Positions 1-5,777 of a DNA stretch of 6,754 bases are shown here, piece by piece (positions within the stretch are counted from its first letter, which is position 1; each line of letters starts with the position of its first letter). The position numbers were made by a program, and so were the translations under genes. Source of the DNA: an uncultured Lentisphaeria bacterium (lineage in GTDB: Bacteria > Verrucomicrobiota > Lentisphaeria > Victivallales > Victivallaceae); contig CALABZ010000056.1 of assembly GCA_937888615.1 (NCBI GenBank), forward strand, positions 1-6,754. The letters are read 5' to 3'. The notes beneath the pieces are model-generated. The model worked only from the letters and a program-made list of their open reading frames with translations, ran no database searches and had not been told where the DNA came from.

Positions 1-479
1 CCTTCTGGAGCATTCGGCCGCCGCAATTCAAGCATTTCATTACAGCCTGGCAAATCGCCTGTGCGCCGCGCAATACCGAATATTTTCTGAAGCAGACCAC
101 CGACGACCCAGGCTATATTGATGCGCTGGCCTTCCTGGCCAAACAGACGCCGCCCGATGCAAAAATCCTGATGATCCTCGAACGGCGCGGGCTCTATATG
201 CCGCGCCGTTACGAAATTGCCGCGCCGTACTTCCAGAGCAAATACCTGACGCCGGTCCCGGCCGAAGCGGCGAATGTTTTTGACGCAATCACCCGAAGCG
301 AAGCCGACTATCTGCTGGTGGGAATCACCCGGGCCAACCTCGACCACATCGCCGATTTCGACGAGGAAAACAATCGGCTGCTAAACATGATTGCCGAACT
401 CGAAAAGAAAAAACGGCTGGAACTCAAATTCCAGATGAATTATTTCTGGGTATTCAAGGTAATCAGGGATAAACCTTGA
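1..479 (+). CDS. GT39-like membrane glycosyltransferase, C-terminal fragment (partial)
   Basis: The frame is open from the left edge (first complete codon at position 3) to the TGA at 477-479, giving the last 158 residues; the start lies outside the window. There is no membrane segment in this part. It reads as the soluble C-terminal tail of polytopic glycosyltransferases of the GT39/ArnT type. The pattern 'ALAFLAKQTPPDAKILMILE' followed shortly by 'RRGLYMPRRY' resembles the tail seen after the last membrane helix in many such proteins, where a short alpha/beta domain sits in the periplasm. A charged, probably helical stretch (DEENNRLLNMIAELEKKKR) lies near the C-terminus. By family knowledge such enzymes move a sugar from a polyprenyl-phosphate carrier to a lipid or protein acceptor; the substrate cannot be read from this fragment. 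The 3' end overlaps the convergent inhibitor gene by 17 bp. The catalytic part is not visible, so the family call is moderate. Confidence 0.65.
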   Translation, partial: FWSIRPPQFKHFITAWQIACAPRNTEYFLKQTTDDPGYIDALAFLAKQTPPDAKILMILERRGLYMPRRYEIAAPYFQSKYLTPVPAEAANVFDAITRSEADYLLVGITRANLDHIADFDEENNRLLNMIAELEKKKRLELKFQMNYFWVFKVIRDKP

Positions 480-828
480 AGATGTAGAGCCGTTTGGATT
501 CGGGAGCCTTGTCATTTTCCCAGGAACGGACGTTGTGAAGTTCCAGTTCTCCCTGCCCGGGGAATTCGCCCTTGACGACGACTTTCCGTTTCCCGGGAGC
601 GCCGGACAAATCACCTTCCGGTGCGATATAAGTATTTTCCACGATACTGATAACCCGCAGGTCCAGCAGGTAAACCGCCCAGCGGTATCCGGTGGTCGGG
701 TTTTCCTCCAGCCAGATCGTATAGGTGTTTCCCTGCTTCAGCAGAATTTCCTCGCCCTTGTTTCCAAAGGAACCGCAACCGCACGCGAACAGCGCCAACA
801 GGCATGACAAAACCAAGATTTTTTTCAT
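463..828 (-). CDS. Chagasin-type (I42 family) peptidase inhibitor lipoprotein
   Basis: A 121-residue protein with a lipoprotein signal peptide: Lys2-Lys3, a hydrophobic core, then the lipobox L-F-A-C with Cys16 as the likely lipidated residue (Cys18 is a second, less canonical candidate). The mature part matches the I42/chagasin fold. It has the hallmark loop NPTTGYRW (43-50), a glycine-rich loop GAPGK (76-80) where chagasin has its GAGG loop, and RSWE (101-104) where chagasin has the RPW loop. Family members block papain-like cysteine peptidases by inserting these three loops into the active-site cleft. Here the protein would be anchored to a membrane, facing the periplasm or the outside. 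No cysteine peptidase is encoded nearby, so the target is unknown; it could be a host, competitor or self enzyme. The start is well supported by AAGGAG six bases upstream. The gene follows the GT2 gene on the same strand but has its own promoter-like sequence. Confidence 0.88.
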   Translation of the reverse strand: MKKILVLSCLLALFACGCGSFGNKGEEILLKQGNTYTIWLEENPTTGYRWAVYLLDLRVISIVENTYIAPEGDLSGAPGKRKVVVKGEFPGQGELELHNVRSWENDKAPESKRLYIFKVYP

Positions 829-834
829 TTTCCG

Positions 835-840
835 CTCCTT
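835..840 (-). promoter_or_regulatory. Shine-Dalgarno of the I42 lipoprotein
   Basis: Read on the - strand the sequence is AAGGAG, six bases before the ATG at 828-826. It is the strongest ribosome binding site in the window and fixes the start of the inhibitor gene directly before its signal peptide. Confidence 0.8.
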
Positions 841-846
841 ATATTT

Positions 847-856
847 GAGTCGTCAT
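847..856 (+). repeat. Direct repeat copy 1, GAGTCGTCAT (possible operator half)
   Basis: GAGTCGTCAT occurs here and again at 889-898. The start-to-start distance is 42 bp, four turns of B-form DNA. This copy sits just downstream of, and touches, the candidate -10 of the inhibitor promoter. Position and helical phasing suggest a regulator binding site; no regulator is identified. Confidence 0.5.
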
Positions 857-885
857 TTATCCGTCACATTTTCATTTCAGCTCAA
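856..885 (-). promoter_or_regulatory. Candidate sigma-70-type promoter for the I42 lipoprotein
   Basis: On the - strand, TTGAGC (885-880) and GATAAA (861-856) are separated by 18 bases, in an AT-rich gap between the stop of the GT2 gene and the inhibitor start. Transcription would begin near 850, giving a leader of about 20 bases that includes the AAGGAG site. The match to consensus is moderate. The placement is attractive because copies of a 10-bp direct repeat abut both sides (847-856 and 889-898). This rests on eye inspection only. Confidence 0.4.
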
Positions 886-888
886 AAC

Positions 889-898
889 GAGTCGTCAT
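889..898 (+). repeat. Direct repeat copy 2, GAGTCGTCAT (possible operator half)
   Basis: This is the second identical copy of the 10-mer at 847-856. Read in the direction of the inhibitor gene, it lies three bases upstream of the candidate -35 element. The two copies therefore bracket the promoter. Confidence 0.5.
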
Positions 899-915
899 AT
901 TGTTTATTCGCTATT

Positions 916-1968
916 TCAGGAATCGATTTTCTTTTTCAGACTTACCCCCAGGCAAAACAACATCGACGCCAGCGTCCCAAGTTTCATTGCGGCCAGAAAC
1001 ATCCGGGAATTCCGGTTCAGTTTTCCGGTACCGGCGGACGCGAACGCAGGGTCGGCTTTTGCTTCGCGGCGACACTCCGCAAGCCGCCGGTGTCGCTCCA
1101 CCCGGGTCAACTGCGAATCATGCAGAATCAGTTGCATCCGGTGGTAGGCCGCATTGACGAAGAGTTCCGGTTCTTCACCCGGAAACTCTTTGCGAAGCTC
1201 CAGGGCACGAAACATATTCAGCCGCAGGTCCGCCAAATGGCTCCAGGTAACTTCGGCCAGATAAAACGGCAGCTTTTTCTTCTTGAAAAACATGGAGCAG
1301 GCGGAATTCGCCCGGTACAAATAATGGTACAATACCCGGTCCGACATCACCACCCGCCTGGCATGCTGCAAATACTCCTGCATGAACAGGATATCTTCCA
1401 TAAAAACCATCCCCGGCACAAAGCGAAGGCCGTATTTCTGAATGATCCCGCGATTAAAAAACGCAATATGCAGATAACCGGTCACACGAACCTTTTCGAT
1501 CCCGAGAAACGGCAGGATCGCCGCTTTAAGGATTTGCTCCCGATCCCATATCTCCTCGCCTCGACATGCGAAATTGGTGCGGATGTCGGTATGGCTGGAA
1601 TTATCGCAGACCAACGCACAGCCCCCCATGGCGGCATTGTGTTTTTTGACCAACTGCAAAAGGTATTCGCAAATTTCCGGTTCCGGCCGGTCGTCGGCGT
1701 CGCAGAAATAAACCCAATCGCCCGCAGCGCGGTCCAATCCGTAATTACGGGCACAGCTCACCCCGCCGTGCAGGGCATCGATAAAAATCACTTTCCCGGG
1801 GTTATCCTGTTCATAGCCGGCACAAATAGCGGCGGTATCGTCGGTAGAACCATCGTTTACCAGAATGATTTCGATGTTTTCGTAAGTCTGAGCCAGGAGG
1901 GCGGGAACGGAACGATTCAAATGTTCCGCGCCGTTGTAAATCGGTACGATGATACTGATTTTGTCCAT
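916..1968 (-). CDS. Family 2 glycosyltransferase
   Basis: A GT-A fold glycosyltransferase of family GT2, 350 residues from the chosen ATG at 1968-1966. Motifs in order: the opening strand IVPIYNG (7-13), VNDGSTDDT (37-45) for nucleotide-sugar binding, GGVSCARNYGL (68-78), the metal-binding DADD (90-93) after VYFC, and the acceptor-side ED (191-192) in VFMEDILF. The C-terminus carries a hydrophobic helix (about 324-342) and then LKKK, which could hold the enzyme at the inner face of the membrane. GT2 enzymes of this type add single sugars to cell-surface polysaccharide or glycolipid; donor and acceptor cannot be told here. A longer reading starts at 1998 and adds ten polar residues. I prefer the inner start because GT2 proteins usually begin a few residues before the IVP strand. 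Neither start has a good Shine-Dalgarno site (the inner one has only AGG ten bases upstream). The gene is divergent from the peptidase operon and lies upstream of the I42 lipoprotein. Confidence 0.92.
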   Translation of the reverse strand: MDKISIIVPIYNGAEHLNRSVPALLAQTYENIEIILVNDGSTDDTAAICAGYEQDNPGKVIFIDALHGGVSCARNYGLDRAAGDWVYFCDADDRPEPEICEYLLQLVKKHNAAMGGCALVCDNSSHTDIRTNFACRGEEIWDREQILKAAILPFLGIEKVRVTGYLHIAFFNRGIIQKYGLRFVPGMVFMEDILFMQEYLQHARRVVMSDRVLYHYLYRANSACSMFFKKKKLPFYLAEVTWSHLADLRLNMFRALELRKEFPGEEPELFVNAAYHRMQLILHDSQLTRVERHRRLAECRREAKADPAFASAGTGKLNRNSRMFLAAMKLGTLASMLFCLGVSLKKKIDS

Positions 1969-2000
1969 AAAGTTCGAACCTGGGTTGTTGGCGTTCATAT

Positions 2001-2016
2001 GGGGTTAATTTACCCC
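2001..2016. repeat. Short inverted repeat in the divergent intergenic region
   Basis: GGGGT (2001-2005) and ACCCC (2012-2016) form a 5-bp stem with a six-base AT loop, just upstream of the GT2 gene. It overlaps a weak promoter-like pair for that gene. It could be an operator or a leader hairpin; the stem is short and may be chance. Confidence 0.3.
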
Positions 2017-2034
2017 GACCCCGGCAAAATACAA
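2007..2034 (-). promoter_or_regulatory. Weak candidate promoter for the GT2 gene
   Basis: On the - strand, TTGTAT (2034-2029) and TAAATT (2012-2007) are spaced by 16 bases. If used, transcription would start near 2000. That leaves almost no leader before the ATG at 1998 but about 30 bases before the preferred ATG at 1968, mildly favouring the inner start. The consensus match is poor. Confidence 0.2.
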
Positions 2035-2054
2035 GATTTTATTACCGAAACCGA

Positions 2055-2084
2055 TTGGAAAAGTACCGGATATGCCGCTAAATT
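2055..2084 (+). promoter_or_regulatory. Candidate promoter for the M14 peptidase / GT-C operon
   Basis: TTGGAA (2055-2060) and TAAATT (2079-2084) are spaced by 18 bases, each matching four of six consensus positions. Transcription would begin near 2091, leaving a leader of about 23 bases before the preferred start at 2114, with GGAG at 2101-2104 inside it. Confidence 0.3.
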
Positions 2085-2100
2085 TAGATGAATCATAAAT

Positions 2101-2104
2101 GGAG
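2101..2104 (+). promoter_or_regulatory. Shine-Dalgarno that sets the peptidase start at 2114
   Basis: GGAG lies nine bases before the ATG at 2114. The two earlier in-frame ATGs (2099 and 2105) overlap or abut this motif and have no site of their own. This is the reason for choosing the shorter protein. Confidence 0.45.
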
Positions 2105-2113
2105 ATGCGTTTC

Positions 2114-3175
2114 ATGCTGCATGTATTTACCAATTTCGACGGGGCCCCGCCGGAGGGGCGGGTACTCCGAAATGCAACCAATTTTTTTGCCGTCAAAGCA
2201 TTTTCCGAAACCGATTCGGAAGCGCTCCGGCTGGAAATCGGCATCGAAAACGACGCCGACTCCCCCACCCCCATCGAACTCGAAATCAATTGGCCCTCGA
2301 CGCAGTTTTCCGATCTGCGTGATTGTTTCTACTGGAAACCCGAACGCTCCCGCGAATGGACCCCGGTCGTCGGACAAACCATCCCCGGACGCAGCACGGT
2401 AAAGCTGGACATTCCCTCCGGGTGGGGCCTTTTCTGCCTCCAGCCCCGTTATGGGGTCGATGACCTCGAACAATACGTGTTCCGGCTGAAATCCGAGTTT
2501 CTGGTCTGCGATTCCTTCGGCGAATCCGAATACGGACGCCAACTCCTGCTGCTGCGCATCGGCAACCCCGACGGCAAACGGTTCCTGTTCACCGCCCGCA
2601 ACCATCCGGACGAAAGCGCCGGTTCATTCTGTATCGAGGGCATGGTCAATTTCCTGCTTTCCGCCGATCCGCTGGCGCAATGGGCCCGCCGTGAAATGTC
2701 TTTTCAATTTATGCCGATGACGAATCCCGATGGCGTCGCCGACGGCATGTCCCGTTATTCCTCCCCGACCGGCGCCGACATGAACCGTACCCCCGATTGG
2801 AATCGTACCCATCGCCCCGGTTATCAGGAAGATCCGGTGCTGAATGCCTGTTTCGGATTGTACGAACAGCTCCAGCCGCATTATTTCATTAATCTGCACA
2901 GCAATCTTCTGCGCTTTGAGGACACCATCTGCGCCGCCGACGTGTCAGTGCTCGACCGTTTTATCCATTTCATGCCGGACCAGACCGAATACGGCAAAAC
3001 CTGGACCCGGGTCGTCGATTCCATGCCCGACACCCCCACCGGTTACTGCGTGGAAAAATTCGGGACCATCCCACTGCTCCTGAAACTGCCATGGTTCATG
3101 CGCAATGCCGAAATCATGCGCGAAACCGGCCGAAAAATCCTGACCTCCATCATTCTTTCATCGGTGCAACCATGA
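2114..3175 (+). CDS. M14 family zinc carboxypeptidase, cytosolic-carboxypeptidase-like
   Basis: A 353-residue protein from the preferred ATG at 2114 (358 from 2099). No signal peptide is visible, so it should be cytoplasmic. Residues 1 to about 125 look like the beta-sandwich N-domain of cytosolic carboxypeptidase (CCP) type M14 enzymes: CFYWKPE, then a proline-tyrosine segment LQPRYGVDDLEQY (109-121). The peptidase domain follows. HPDE (164-167) supplies zinc ligands His164 and Glu167. NPDGVADGMSRY (204-215) carries a likely substrate-carboxylate arginine, Arg214. GADMNR (220-225) is the M14 Asn-Arg pair. INLHS (259-263) gives the third zinc ligand, His262. GYCVEKFG (310-317) offers Glu314 as the catalytic glutamate, as in the YTxE segment of CCPs. 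The set appears complete, so an active metallo-carboxypeptidase (or related amidohydrolase) is expected; the substrate is unknown. The stop overlaps the next start as ATGA, implying translational coupling with the membrane glycosyltransferase. Confidence 0.88.
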   Translation: MLHVFTNFDGAPPEGRVLRNATNFFAVKAFSETDSEALRLEIGIENDADSPTPIELEINWPSTQFSDLRDCFYWKPERSREWTPVVGQTIPGRSTVKLDIPSGWGLFCLQPRYGVDDLEQYVFRLKSEFLVCDSFGESEYGRQLLLLRIGNPDGKRFLFTARNHPDESAGSFCIEGMVNFLLSADPLAQWARREMSFQFMPMTNPDGVADGMSRYSSPTGADMNRTPDWNRTHRPGYQEDPVLNACFGLYEQLQPHYFINLHSNLLRFEDTICAADVSVLDRFIHFMPDQTEYGKTWTRVVDSMPDTPTGYCVEKFGTIPLLLKLPWFMRNAEIMRETGRKILTSIILSSVQP

Positions 3176-5046
3176 TCCGAAACCATGTGATCGCATTTAC
3201 GGTTCTCTGCCTGTGCTGGGCCTTGCCGGGGTTCTGCACGGAAACAATGCTGTTGGAACCCGGTACGCCAGTCTTCACCGAACCCAGTCACGAAGCCCCG
3301 GCGCGGGCGTTTATCACCAAGCCGGTCATTGTGGAAAAAGGGACGACCCGGCTGGTACTGAGAGAACAACACCCGCTGGCCCGGTACTGGTATTTTACGG
3401 AAATCAAACTGGGTGACAATTTATCCGGCTATGTGGAGCCCCACGCCGTCATCCATACCGATGGACAAGGAAAGAACCATCTTGAATACAAACCCTATTT
3501 CCTCCTCTGGCGTCTCCTGCTGACCGCGGCACTGGCCGCGGCACTGCTTGCCGTTGTCGGCGACATGCTGTCTCATCATATCCGGAAGCTTCCCCTGCCG
3601 CCATCCGCCCTGGCCTGGCGTCTGATCCTGACTGTCGTCCTGACCCGCCAACTGTTATTGATGATTTTGGTCCAGGGCGCGGGCAACATCATCACAAAAC
3701 CGGCGGATGACATTGCCTATTTCGCCAATGCGGTCAGCATTATGCACTGGGATTTTTCCCATCCGTGGGTTATGACGCTCGGGCACGGTCTTATCTATAT
3801 TCCTTTTATCCTGTTCACCGGCACCTCAACGGTCGAAACACTTATGGTTCCGTTTTCTTATTTCTCCGGGCTGGTGCTGGCACCGTTGTCGCTGGTCATG
3901 GGATTCCTGATCGCCCGCAAACTGACCGGAAACCTTCGAATCCCCTTCATCGCCATGATGCTCTGGGCGATCCTGCCATTCTTTTATTGTTACAATCCCG
4001 ATTTCAACCTCAAGCCCATGATGTTTGTGTCCGGTTTTGCGCCGATGAGTTTCCGCTTCGATTTTCCCCATTACCAGACACTGATCGCCACCGGATTCAA
4101 TGCCATGAGCGATATTCCCTCAACCCTGCTGGTTCTGACCGTGATTTACCTGGCCCTGCGACTGCCTTCGCGCCTGTGGAGCTATGCCGTGCTGGCGGCG
4201 GTATACGCATTTGCCTGCCTGGTACGAATCAACAATATCTGCTTTATTCCCGTCCTTGCATTTATTGTCCTATACCGGTTCGGGAAAGAACTTTTCGGCT
4301 CATGGCGCTATTTTCTGGCCGCCGGAGCGATCGGTGGCGGTGTATTCCTGCTGGTATTTTCACCTCAATTTGCCATCAATTACCATTTCAGCGGCCGACT
4401 TCTGGGGTTCGGTTATATTACCCTGCCGGAAATGGACCCGGGAGCACCGCTATTTTCGCTGACTAATTTTCAGATGAATGCCGCTTATCTCGGGGGGTCT
4501 TCTCACCTGATCTGGGCATTGGGAATCAGTGCTCTCTGGTTCATGCGCGACCGCACCCTGAGAACTATTCTCGGAATATGGACTTTTCCGATTATTGCCT
4601 TTTTCCTGTTTTATTATTTTACAGTGGCCGATCCGGTACGTTTCATCCTGACGGCATTTCCGGCATTTTTCATCGCGGTGGCCGGATGCGAATTCCGGGA
4701 GAAATTGCGCACCTGGGAATGGGGCGCTCTCGCCATTATCGGTTTCGCCTGGATTGTTCTTGGCTCGAACGCCACCTTGGCCGACTGGCGATTTTACCTG
4801 CAAGGATTCCGCCTGCTTTACCATCCGCTTTCGTTTGCGCAATTCGAATGGCTTGTGATGATTCTATTGGCGGGAGCAATTGCCGCACTCTGGAGACATC
4901 GACGGCTGATGCTGTTTCTGCTGGCGGTTTCGGTACTGAACTTATTTGGCAGTGCTTACCTGCTGCTGTTGTTGCTGACAGCATTATTCATCCGCAGTCT
5001 CGCAGAGGCAACGCTTCTGTTGTTGCCGCATTTTAAGCGAATTTAG
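3172..5046 (+). CDS. GT-C type membrane glycosyltransferase with N-terminal signal peptide and SH3-like domain
   Basis: A 624-residue protein. The ATG at 3172 overlaps the TGA of the peptidase (ATGA) and opens directly into a signal-peptide-like segment (about 1-22, cleavage possibly near Phe-Cys-Thr). An in-frame start at 3091 would bury this and is rejected. Residues about 27-92 resemble a bacterial SH3-like domain (LEPGTPVFTEPS at the start, YWYFTEIKLGDNLSGYVEP at the end). After that come roughly a dozen membrane helices, beginning near 108-130 and 148-170. The loop after the second helix holds ADD (178-180), matching the acidic catalytic motif in the first long periplasmic loop of GT-C enzymes. 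Also typical are LGHGLIYIPF (203-212), AMSDIPS (311-317) and DPVRFILTAFPAFF (487-500). By family the donor would be a polyprenyl-phosphate sugar used on the periplasmic side. The loop between helices one and two is basic, which fits a periplasmic SH3 domain and loop. The gene ends with tandem stops TAGTAG. Confidence 0.85.
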   Translation: MIRNHVIAFTVLCLCWALPGFCTETMLLEPGTPVFTEPSHEAPARAFITKPVIVEKGTTRLVLREQHPLARYWYFTEIKLGDNLSGYVEPHAVIHTDGQGKNHLEYKPYFLLWRLLLTAALAAALLAVVGDMLSHHIRKLPLPPSALAWRLILTVVLTRQLLLMILVQGAGNIITKPADDIAYFANAVSIMHWDFSHPWVMTLGHGLIYIPFILFTGTSTVETLMVPFSYFSGLVLAPLSLVMGFLIARKLTGNLRIPFIAMMLWAILPFFYCYNPDFNLKPMMFVSGFAPMSFRFDFPHYQTLIATGFNAMSDIPSTLLVLTVIYLALRLPSRLWSYAVLAAVYAFACLVRINNICFIPVLAFIVLYRFGKELFGSWRYFLAAGAIGGGVFLLVFSPQFAINYHFSGRLLGFGYITLPEMDPGAPLFSLTNFQMNAAYLGGSSHLIWALGISALWFMRDRTLRTILGIWTFPIIAFFLFYYFTVADPVRFILTAFPAFFIAVAGCEFREKLRTWEWGALAIIGFAWIVLGSNATLADWRFYLQGFRLLYHPLSFAQFEWLVMILLAGAIAALWRHRRLMLFLLAVSVLNLFGSAYLLLLLLTALFIRSLAEATLLLLPHFKRI

Positions 5047-5051
5047 TAGCA

Positions 5052-5078
5052 GGGATTTCACCCGTTGGGCGAAATCCC
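5052..5078. terminator. Hairpin between convergent genes, likely terminator
   Basis: GGGATTTC (5052-5059) and GAAATCCC (5071-5078) form a perfect 8-bp stem. After one A/C mismatch, CCC-GTT-GGG extends it by three pairs with a three-base loop. It starts six bases after the stop of the GT-C gene and lies 12 bases from the stop of the convergent lipoprotein gene, so it could serve both. No proper U-tract follows on either strand (CTTTCCCC on +), so release may be imperfect or factor-assisted. Confidence 0.65.
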
Positions 5079-5089
5079 CTTTCCCCGGA

Positions 5090-5509
5090 TCAGAGCCTGA
5101 GTTTATCGGTGTTGGGATCGCGTGATTCGGGCAGATCGATATTGACACGGGCGGGAAGGGTCCACATGCAGCCGGTGATGCCGTCAACGGCGAATCCGAC
5201 AATATTGACGACATTCCCCCAATACCAGGGACTGAGGGTTGCGGTGATGGTGCGTTCCTTGCCGTTGTCGAATTTAACGGTGTAGATTTCGGGGGTGAAG
5301 AATTCCGAGGACTGCGCGGGCAAAGTGACCATCATCGGGGTTTTCCCGAGGTGAACATACTCGCCGTTGCGGTTATAAACCCGGAAAGCACGTTCCTGGC
5401 TCTGGCTGGTGGTGATGTCGACCGTATACTGACTGGTGGACATGGAGGTGGCACACCCCTGTAGAAGCAGGACGATGAACATTGCGGCCGGAAAAATCAT
5501 TTTCTTCAT
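5090..5509 (-). CDS. PEGA-like lipoprotein of unknown function
   Basis: A 139-residue lipoprotein. The signal peptide starts at the ATG 5509-5507 (Lys2-Lys3, hydrophobic core) and ends in the lipobox L-Q-G-C, Cys19. A longer frame from 5584 only adds non-signal residues in front and lacks a ribosome site, whereas this start has AGGGAG eight bases upstream. The mature part has a PEGA-like beta pattern: RVYNRNGEYVHLGKTPMMVTL (about 43-63, with GKTP at 55-58), then IYTVKFDNGKERTITATL. It continues with SPWYWGNVV (93-101), GFAVDGITGCMW (105-116) and LPARVNIDL (118-126). The combination of a turn, WxWGN and a 'D-x-x-T-G' membrane-like stretch is familiar from small surface lipoproteins of unknown role. 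It probably sits at the outer or inner membrane facing the periplasm. It stands alone, convergent with the GT-C operon and divergent from the DUF1835 gene. Confidence 0.82.
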   Translation of the reverse strand: MKKMIFPAAMFIVLLLQGCATSMSTSQYTVDITTSQSQERAFRVYNRNGEYVHLGKTPMMVTLPAQSSEFFTPEIYTVKFDNGKERTITATLSPWYWGNVVNIVGFAVDGITGCMWTLPARVNIDLPESRDPNTDKLRL

Positions 5510-5517
5510 ATTCAGAT

Positions 5518-5523
5518 CTCCCT
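5518..5523 (-). promoter_or_regulatory. Shine-Dalgarno of the PEGA-like lipoprotein
   Basis: The sequence reads AGGGAG on the - strand, eight bases before the ATG at 5509-5507. It fixes the start at the signal peptide and argues against the in-frame ATG at 5584. Confidence 0.7.
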
Positions 5524-5546
5524 GTGTTGTAAGATTTGGATGGTCA

Positions 5547-5552
5547 AATATA
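5547..5552 (-). promoter_or_regulatory. Candidate -10 element of the PEGA-like lipoprotein
   Basis: TATATT on the - strand matches five of six -10 positions and lies about 38 bases before the start codon. No good -35 is seen 16-18 bases further upstream (TGGCAA at best), so the promoter is only a suggestion. Confidence 0.3.
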
Positions 5553-5697
5553 GGTCCGAAGAGAGAAAATTGCCACTCTTTCAACTATTTTTTTGAAAAA
5601 TTTTTATCAAATAAGGATAATTTCAGCTCATATTCTCAGCCTTTCGCATGATTTTATGGACGCAGGAAAAATTGAGACCCTGGGAGCGGTTCGCCAT

Positions 5698-5726
5698 TTG
5701 ATTTCCCCGGTGCCCTGTGGTAAGTT
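5698..5726 (+). promoter_or_regulatory. Candidate promoter for the DUF1835 gene
   Basis: TTGATT (5698-5703) and TAAGTT (5721-5726) are separated by 17 bases. The -35 match is good and the -10 match weak. A TG-initiated alternative (TGTGCTAAT, 5730-5738) lies just downstream. Either would give a leader of about 35-45 bases to the start at 5778. Confidence 0.3.
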
Positions 5727-5777
5727 ATTGTGCTAATTACTTGAAGAAAACAAATGCAATTTACGGGAATCGGCTTT

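Noticed and set aside
1090..2091. Open frame of 333 codons on the + strand
   Set aside because: It lies almost wholly antisense to the GT2 gene, whose motifs are unmistakable on the other strand. Its product is rich in His, Gln and Arg and shows no domain.
2045..2216. 12-mer CCGAAACCGATT at 2045-2056 and 2205-2216
   Set aside because: About one 12-mer repeat is expected by chance in a window this size, and the second copy lies inside the peptidase coding region.
2093..2605. Open frame of 170 codons on the - strand
   Set aside because: It is antisense to the N-domain of the M14 peptidase, glycine-rich and without any recognisable motif.
3076..3102. Lys in place of the catalytic Glu of the M14 peptidase (GTIPLLLKLPW aligned to GIPxxTxEL)
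   Set aside because: The spacing after the Pro is one residue short for that alignment. The upstream GYCVEKFG fits the YTxE segment of CCP enzymes better, so a lost catalytic residue cannot be claimed.
3091..3171. N-terminal extension of the GT-C protein by 27 residues
   Set aside because: It would lie inside the peptidase gene and place polar, basic residues before a clear signal peptide. The ATGA start at 3172 explains the data better.
3765..4466. Open frame of 233 codons on the + strand
   Set aside because: It is a shifted frame inside the GT-C gene, whose frame gives continuous membrane helices and family motifs.
5510..5584. N-terminal extension of the PEGA-like lipoprotein by 25 residues
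   Set aside because: It would put the signal peptide internally and has no ribosome site; AGGGAG precedes the ATG at 5509.
5436..5651. Small + strand frame of 71 codons
   Set aside because: It is antisense to the lipoprotein's signal peptide and its AT-rich upstream region, and has no ribosome site or domain.
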